From assembly GCF_015679185.1 (NCBI RefSeq), contig NZ_CP064939.1, positions 4,402,001-4,466,000 on the forward strand: a stretch of 64,000 nucleotides of DNA, given 5' to 3'. Source of the DNA: Pedobacter endophyticus (GTDB taxonomy: Bacteria; Bacteroidota; Bacteroidia; Sphingobacteriales; Sphingobacteriaceae). Of the stretch, positions 60,279 to 64,000 are shown piece after piece; the stretch's first letter is position 1, and each line of letters begins with the position of its first letter. The notes beneath the pieces were generated by a model, which saw only the letters and a program-made list of their open reading frames with translations, ran no database searches and was not told where the DNA came from. The position numbers were made by a program, and so were the translations under genes.

Positions 60279-61607
60279 TTACCTCACAATCCAGCCCACT
60301 GCATTATTATCATCGGCAATTAAGTTGTAATTATTAAAACTGCCCAACACGCTAACCGTTTCACCGGCTTTCAGATTGATCTTAACTGGAGCCAGGCTAT
60401 CGGGCTTATCGTAAACCGATTGTTGTTGGACGTTGATTTTTATTTTGCGTAGCGGCCTGGAGGTTTGCACAAGTTCATTGCTCTCAATATAACCAACAGT
60501 TCCATCGGGCAGTTCTGCCTTATAATAACTTTCCGTAGCTGCATTTACATTTATAATTGTTCCGGCTGCCAACTTCGATACCACTGCCGATTTGTTTTTC
60601 GGAGAAGTGAGCAGGTTTGCACTGTGCGATGCTCGAAGTGTTTTATTAAGGTTAGAAACCGCTGCGGTAACCTTTGTTGGAGTTTTGGTTATTGGATCAA
60701 TAAATGGTAGCGGATTTATTGCGCCTCCAAAGGTGTAAATGCCGAAATGTAAATGCGTAGGTGTAGTGCGGGCATTTCCGGTATTGCCCATTAAGCCAAG
60801 CGTGTCGCCAATCTTAACCTCCTGTCCCTCCGTTGCAATCTGTTCGTCCAAATGTGCATAATAAAGCGAATAATTCTTTCCGCTCGGTCTTAACCAAACC
60901 ACCTTGCCGCCTAAATTATTTTCGTTTACCCGCGTTACCGTACCATTTGCACTAGCTAAAACAGGACTTCTGAAGCTGCCGAAAATGTCTACACCTTCGT
61001 GTTTCCGTGCATTATTATCGCGGCCATCGCCCCAATAACTTTGAATATTCCTGCTATTTTTAGAATGTATCGGGAAAGCCAGCGAGGGCCCAGTTGTTAT
61101 TTCTAAGGTGTATTCTACACTTTGCAAAAGTTCGGGCTGTAACCTGATCAGGTAGTTTCCCGTGTCATCAATTTCTTGCTCAATTGGCGAGTTCAGCGTA
61201 TCGGCAGAGGCGATGAGTTTGGGGTTATTTTCATCCGATAGGCGCCAAAGATCAAGATAAATCGCTATTTCACTTGGCTTTTTCTTGAGGTTTACGGTTA
61301 TTTTCTGTCCTTTCGTTGCCGCGAATTTATAAGCTGCGGCCTGCACTTTATCGGCTGCGAAATACCCGGTTTCTCTGTACGGAACAGTTATCGTTAGTGC
61401 TTTTTGCAGGCTTGCTGCTGACGAACTAATCCACGCTGCCCCCATTGCCGTTTTATCCAGGCCGGCCGTTTCTAATTTTCGCAGGTACTGCTCATGTGGC
61501 GAGGCAGGTTTGAAAAGATTGATTGAACCCGATTTGCAGGAAAGTAAAATCGTTGAAATCAAAAGGAGTAAAGTAACCTGTAAAAATCGAAGCCGCATAA
61601 TAGTCAT
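60279..61607 (-). CDS. M23 family peptidoglycan endopeptidase, lipoprotein
   Basis: A protein of about 442 residues, anchored as a lipoprotein (signal RLRFLQVTLLLLISTILLSC; Cys at about residue 17). After an N-terminal beta-rich region (about residues 55-170), the LytM-type catalytic domain (about 190-305) shows KHEGVDIFGSFRSPVLASAN (first His and Asp of the zinc site) and TPTHLHFGIYTFGGAINPLP (H-x-H). Two SH3-like domains follow (about 330-440), a common peptidoglycan-binding tail. Cuts peptide cross-links of the cell wall. Start at 61607 (MTIMRLRFLQ) or 61598; the longer frame to 61637 lacks a good signal. Monocistronic. Confidence 0.9.
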   Translation of the reverse strand: MTIMRLRFLQVTLLLLISTILLSCKSGSINLFKPASPHEQYLRKLETAGLDKTAMGAAWISSSAASLQKALTITVPYRETGYFAADKVQAAAYKFAATKGQKITVNLKKKPSEIAIYLDLWRLSDENNPKLIASADTLNSPIEQEIDDTGNYLIRLQPELLQSVEYTLEITTGPSLAFPIHSKNSRNIQSYWGDGRDNNARKHEGVDIFGSFRSPVLASANGTVTRVNENNLGGKVVWLRPSGKNYSLYYAHLDEQIATEGQEVKIGDTLGLMGNTGNARTTPTHLHFGIYTFGGAINPLPFIDPITKTPTKVTAAVSNLNKTLRASHSANLLTSPKNKSAVVSKLAAGTIINVNAATESYYKAELPDGTVGYIESNELVQTSRPLRKIKINVQQQSVYDKPDSLAPVKINLKAGETVSVLGSFNNYNLIADDNNAVGWIVR

Positions 61608-61637
61608 TTTCACAGATAACAAACAATGCTCGGGCAA

Positions 61638-61961
61638 GGTTTCAACTTTATGATGTCAATCGAGAACGGAAACAAAGGCATTGGGTCCATCGTTACGGAT
61701 GTAATTTTGAACGCTGTCATTCTGAATGCAATGAAGAATCGGCAAGCGATAATATGCAGCACAGGAGCAACCCGTTGCCAGAGAGATAGTTGGCGGGTAT
61801 TGACAGTAAGAAATCGGTTACGCTCGTCCCTTCAGACGATGAAGGATCGTTTTTCGATATGACGGCGTTTGGTTAGGGTTTCCGATACAAGCTCTCTGCT
61901 TTCAGCTTTCAGCTTTCAGCTTTAAGCTTTAGTCTTTTACCTTTCAGCCCTCTACCTTTCC
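61638..61961. repeat. Intergenic stretch with short dispersed repeats
   Basis: No gene. GTCATTCTGAATGCAATGAA and GAATCGGCAAGCGA recall the repeat family at 43.8 kb. A small tandem of TTTCAGC (four times, imperfect) lies at 61904-61935. Similar short palindromic repeats recur around 60102 and 63916. Confidence 0.45.
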
Positions 61962-63797
61962 TTACTGGTAACCCTTCGCTTGAAGATTAAAAAGCTCTGC
62001 ATATCTCCCTTTTGCCGCCAATAGTTCTGCATGCGTACCCGATTCTAAAAGCGTTCCCTTGTCTAACACCATAATTCGATCGGCCAGGCGGGCAGTCGAA
62101 AAGCGGTGTGAAATCAGTACCGCCGATTTTCCCTTGGTGAGTTCGGCAAAACGCTGAAAAACTTCGTATTCGGCACGGGCATCGAGCGCCGCTGTGGGTT
62201 CGTCTAAAATCAGTACCTGCGCATTTTTCATGTATGCCCTTGCCAGTGCAACTTTCTGCCATTCGCCACCCGAAAGTTCAACGCCATCGTTAAATTTTCT
62301 TCCCAGCGCCTGCTCATAACCGTTGCCAAGTTTTAGTGCCAGTTGGTCGGCGAGGCTTTCTACGGCAGCCTTTTTAATTAGGTGCATATTATCAATTTCC
62401 TTGATATTGCCCACTGCAATATTTTGGCGGAAACTCATCTGGTAACGGATATAATCCTGAAAGATAATCCCCAGGTTGTAGCGCAAGTCATCCAGATCGT
62501 AAGCCCGAAGATCTTTTCCATCTAATAAGATGCGCCCTTCGGTGGGGTCGTACAAACGGGCCAGAAGTTTAACTAACGTTGTTTTACCGGCACCATTTTC
62601 GCCTACCAGCGCTATTTTTTCGCCGGGCTTAAATTCAAAATTCAGGTTTCGGTTGGCCCACCGGGTAGTATTATGATATTGGAAGCCCACATTTTCGAAA
62701 ACAAAACCTGTTTTTATAGGATTTGGAAAAGGAAGTGCATTTTTGGTTTTGGTAATTTTAGGCTGTATTTCAAAAAACTCAATGAAATCATTCAGATAAA
62801 TAGCTCCTTGCGAAACGATGGTAAATCGGGCCAGCATGGTTTCCATTAAGCCACTTAGCTGCCTGAACGAGCCTGCCAAAAAGGTCAAACTGCCTACCGT
62901 CGACTTCCCTTGAACGGTATTGTAGATGATAAACCCATAAGCCGCATAGTAACCCATTGTGCCCAATACCGAAAAGAATGTGCCCCAGCCCGATCGTCGG
63001 ACGGCGAGCTTGCTATTATCGGCGTAAAATTTATCAGATAAGGTTTTAAAACGGGCGATAATGAAATCCGAAAGGCCGAATATTTTAACTTCCTTGGCGG
63101 TTTCGTCGCTGGCACCAAGATAGCGCACGTAATCCAGTTCCCTCCGTTCGGGTGTTTGGCTTCTGGAGAGGGCATAGTTTTTACTGTTGAAGTACGATTC
63201 GCCCAAAAACGAAGGAATAATAGCGAGTAGTAAAAGTAAAATCAGCCAGGGGTTGAAGGCAATTAGTCCGGTAATTAAAAAAGCCATCGAAATAAAATCC
63301 TGTATCTGGCTCATCACTTGCGATAGCAGTACCGTTCTTCCGACGGTTTGTTGCCTTGCCCTTTCCAATTTATCGTAAAAAACAGAATCCTCAAACTGAT
63401 CCAGATCCAATGTTGCCGCATGCTCCATAATGCGCATAGAGGTATAATTGGCAAAGAGATCGCCCAATAAACTATCGGTTAGGTTGATCATTCTATTTAG
63501 GCCGTCGGTTACTATGGCCAGGGCAAACTCAATACCTACCAACTCCCATAACCGCTGCAAATTTCCGTTTGCGGCACTCCCGTTCAGCATTACCACTTCA
63601 TCGATAATTAACTTGCCAACGTACAATAACGCAACGGGCATTGCTGAGCGTAAAATCCTTAATATAAAACTGATAGTGGTTTTGGTGGGGCTGCTTTGCC
63701 AAACCAATTTGAAAAAACTGGGTAAGTTTTTTAACGAAGCTATACGATCTTTAAAAGTGATATTATCGAGGGGGATTGTATTTCTGTTTTTTGCCAT
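61962..63797 (-). CDS. ABC transporter, membrane and ATPase domains fused
   Basis: A 611-residue half-transporter. The membrane domain has about six helices (residues about 20-350, e.g. MAFLITGLIAFNPWLILLLL). The ATPase has Walker A GENGAGKTTLVKLLARLYDP (about 400), signature LSGGEWQKVALARAYMKNAQ, Walker B LILDEPTAALD and H-loop SHRFSTA. Type IV ABC exporters transport lipids, drugs or peptides; no partner suggests the substrate. It works as a homodimer. Start ATG 63797. It reads leftwards from the edge of the window with no operon partner inside it. Confidence 0.92.
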   Translation of the reverse strand: MAKNRNTIPLDNITFKDRIASLKNLPSFFKLVWQSSPTKTTISFILRILRSAMPVALLYVGKLIIDEVVMLNGSAANGNLQRLWELVGIEFALAIVTDGLNRMINLTDSLLGDLFANYTSMRIMEHAATLDLDQFEDSVFYDKLERARQQTVGRTVLLSQVMSQIQDFISMAFLITGLIAFNPWLILLLLLAIIPSFLGESYFNSKNYALSRSQTPERRELDYVRYLGASDETAKEVKIFGLSDFIIARFKTLSDKFYADNSKLAVRRSGWGTFFSVLGTMGYYAAYGFIIYNTVQGKSTVGSLTFLAGSFRQLSGLMETMLARFTIVSQGAIYLNDFIEFFEIQPKITKTKNALPFPNPIKTGFVFENVGFQYHNTTRWANRNLNFEFKPGEKIALVGENGAGKTTLVKLLARLYDPTEGRILLDGKDLRAYDLDDLRYNLGIIFQDYIRYQMSFRQNIAVGNIKEIDNMHLIKKAAVESLADQLALKLGNGYEQALGRKFNDGVELSGGEWQKVALARAYMKNAQVLILDEPTAALDARAEYEVFQRFAELTKGKSAVLISHRFSTARLADRIMVLDKGTLLESGTHAELLAAKGRYAELFNLQAKGYQ

Positions 63798-64000
63798 TTA
63801 AAGAAAAGAGGATCGTACAAATTTATCCTAATTAGCTGATTTGTGATGCGGATTGATGTAAAAAAAACAAGCTTTGCTCAAAAAAGCGATTAGAGGGATA
63901 AATCAAAAAAATATTGTCATCCTGAGCATTTCGACTGGAATTTATCTTGAGCGAAGTCGAAAGGCTCAGATCCGATAGCTATCGGATGACAGCTGAAGAA
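63798..64000. repeat. Intergenic repeat with perfect palindrome at the window edge
   Basis: GTCATCCTGAGCATTTCGAC begins at 63916; ATCCGATAGC-TATCGGAT (63971-63988) is a perfect 18-base palindrome followed by GACAGCTGAAGAA. GTCAT and ATGAC at the ends make the unit a potential hairpin. Same family style as the repeats at 43.8, 60.1 and 61.7 kb. It continues outside the window. Confidence 0.55.

Overview
The window looks like the chromosome of a member of the Bacteroidota, most likely the family Sphingobacteriaceae (Pedobacter-like). The reasons are: moderately low GC by eye; few Shine-Dalgarno sites; promoter -7 boxes of the TAnnTTTG type; FecR-like and double-glycine leader peptides of the Bacteroidota kind; a bifunctional ribBA; TamB beside tsaD; and abundant short palindromic intergenic repeats. 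The genus is an inference from style, not from a database search.

Layout. The window has two halves of very different character. Positions 1 to about 40,400 are an accessory region, sparse and littered with broken genes. It holds a frame-scrambled lipoprotein and a methyltransferase pseudogene (1-1.8 kb), a divergent FAD monooxygenase/AraC regulator pair (2.2-4.4 kb), a truncated duplicate of a DUF3891 gene (5.2 kb, parent at 11.6 kb), a DUF2254 membrane protein, and a CPA1 Na+/H+ antiporter with an NhaA stub and an AlkB-like stub beside it. From 13 to 18 kb lies a graveyard: surface/toxin-like protein tails with a possible immunity protein, a C39 exporter fragment, a glycosyltransferase fragment and an ISL3-type transposase fragment. 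The accessory half ends with cold-shock-like proteins around an ECF sigma factor, a lipoprotein nuclease, two decayed secreted-protein genes, and a large serine recombinase integrated at a tRNA-Met(CAT) gene. Positions 40.4-64 kb are dense, intact housekeeping DNA: tRNA-Met, an SRPBCC protein, an LptF/G permease, ribBA, tamB, tsaD, a NUMOD protein, recA, nth, an MFS transporter, an ECF sigma factor, uvrA, a LysE exporter, an M23 endopeptidase and an ABC transporter.

The most interesting system is at 18.1-29.9 kb. A double-glycine-leader peptide with a six-cysteine core (18367-18630) sits next to a LanC-like protein without visible zinc ligands, a two-domain glycosyltransferase, a HisC/CobD-like PLP enzyme, a LicC-like nucleotidyltransferase and a LicD-like phosphotransferase, all on the minus strand. 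Facing away is an export operon: a C39-like/VKOR/thioredoxin triple fusion, a peptidase-containing ABC transporter and an HlyD-type adaptor. My reading is a secreted, disulfide-rich peptide that may be glycosylated and decorated with a phospho-amino-alcohol, then cleaved after Gly-Gly, oxidised and exported. The parts are recognisable; the combination is not one I can name.

The serine recombinase is preceded by a 51-residue protein overlapping its start by ATGA. Its last codons run through the tRNA terminator and into the tRNA-Met gene, so the tRNA is very probably the attachment site and the right boundary of the accessory region. The left boundary is not visible.
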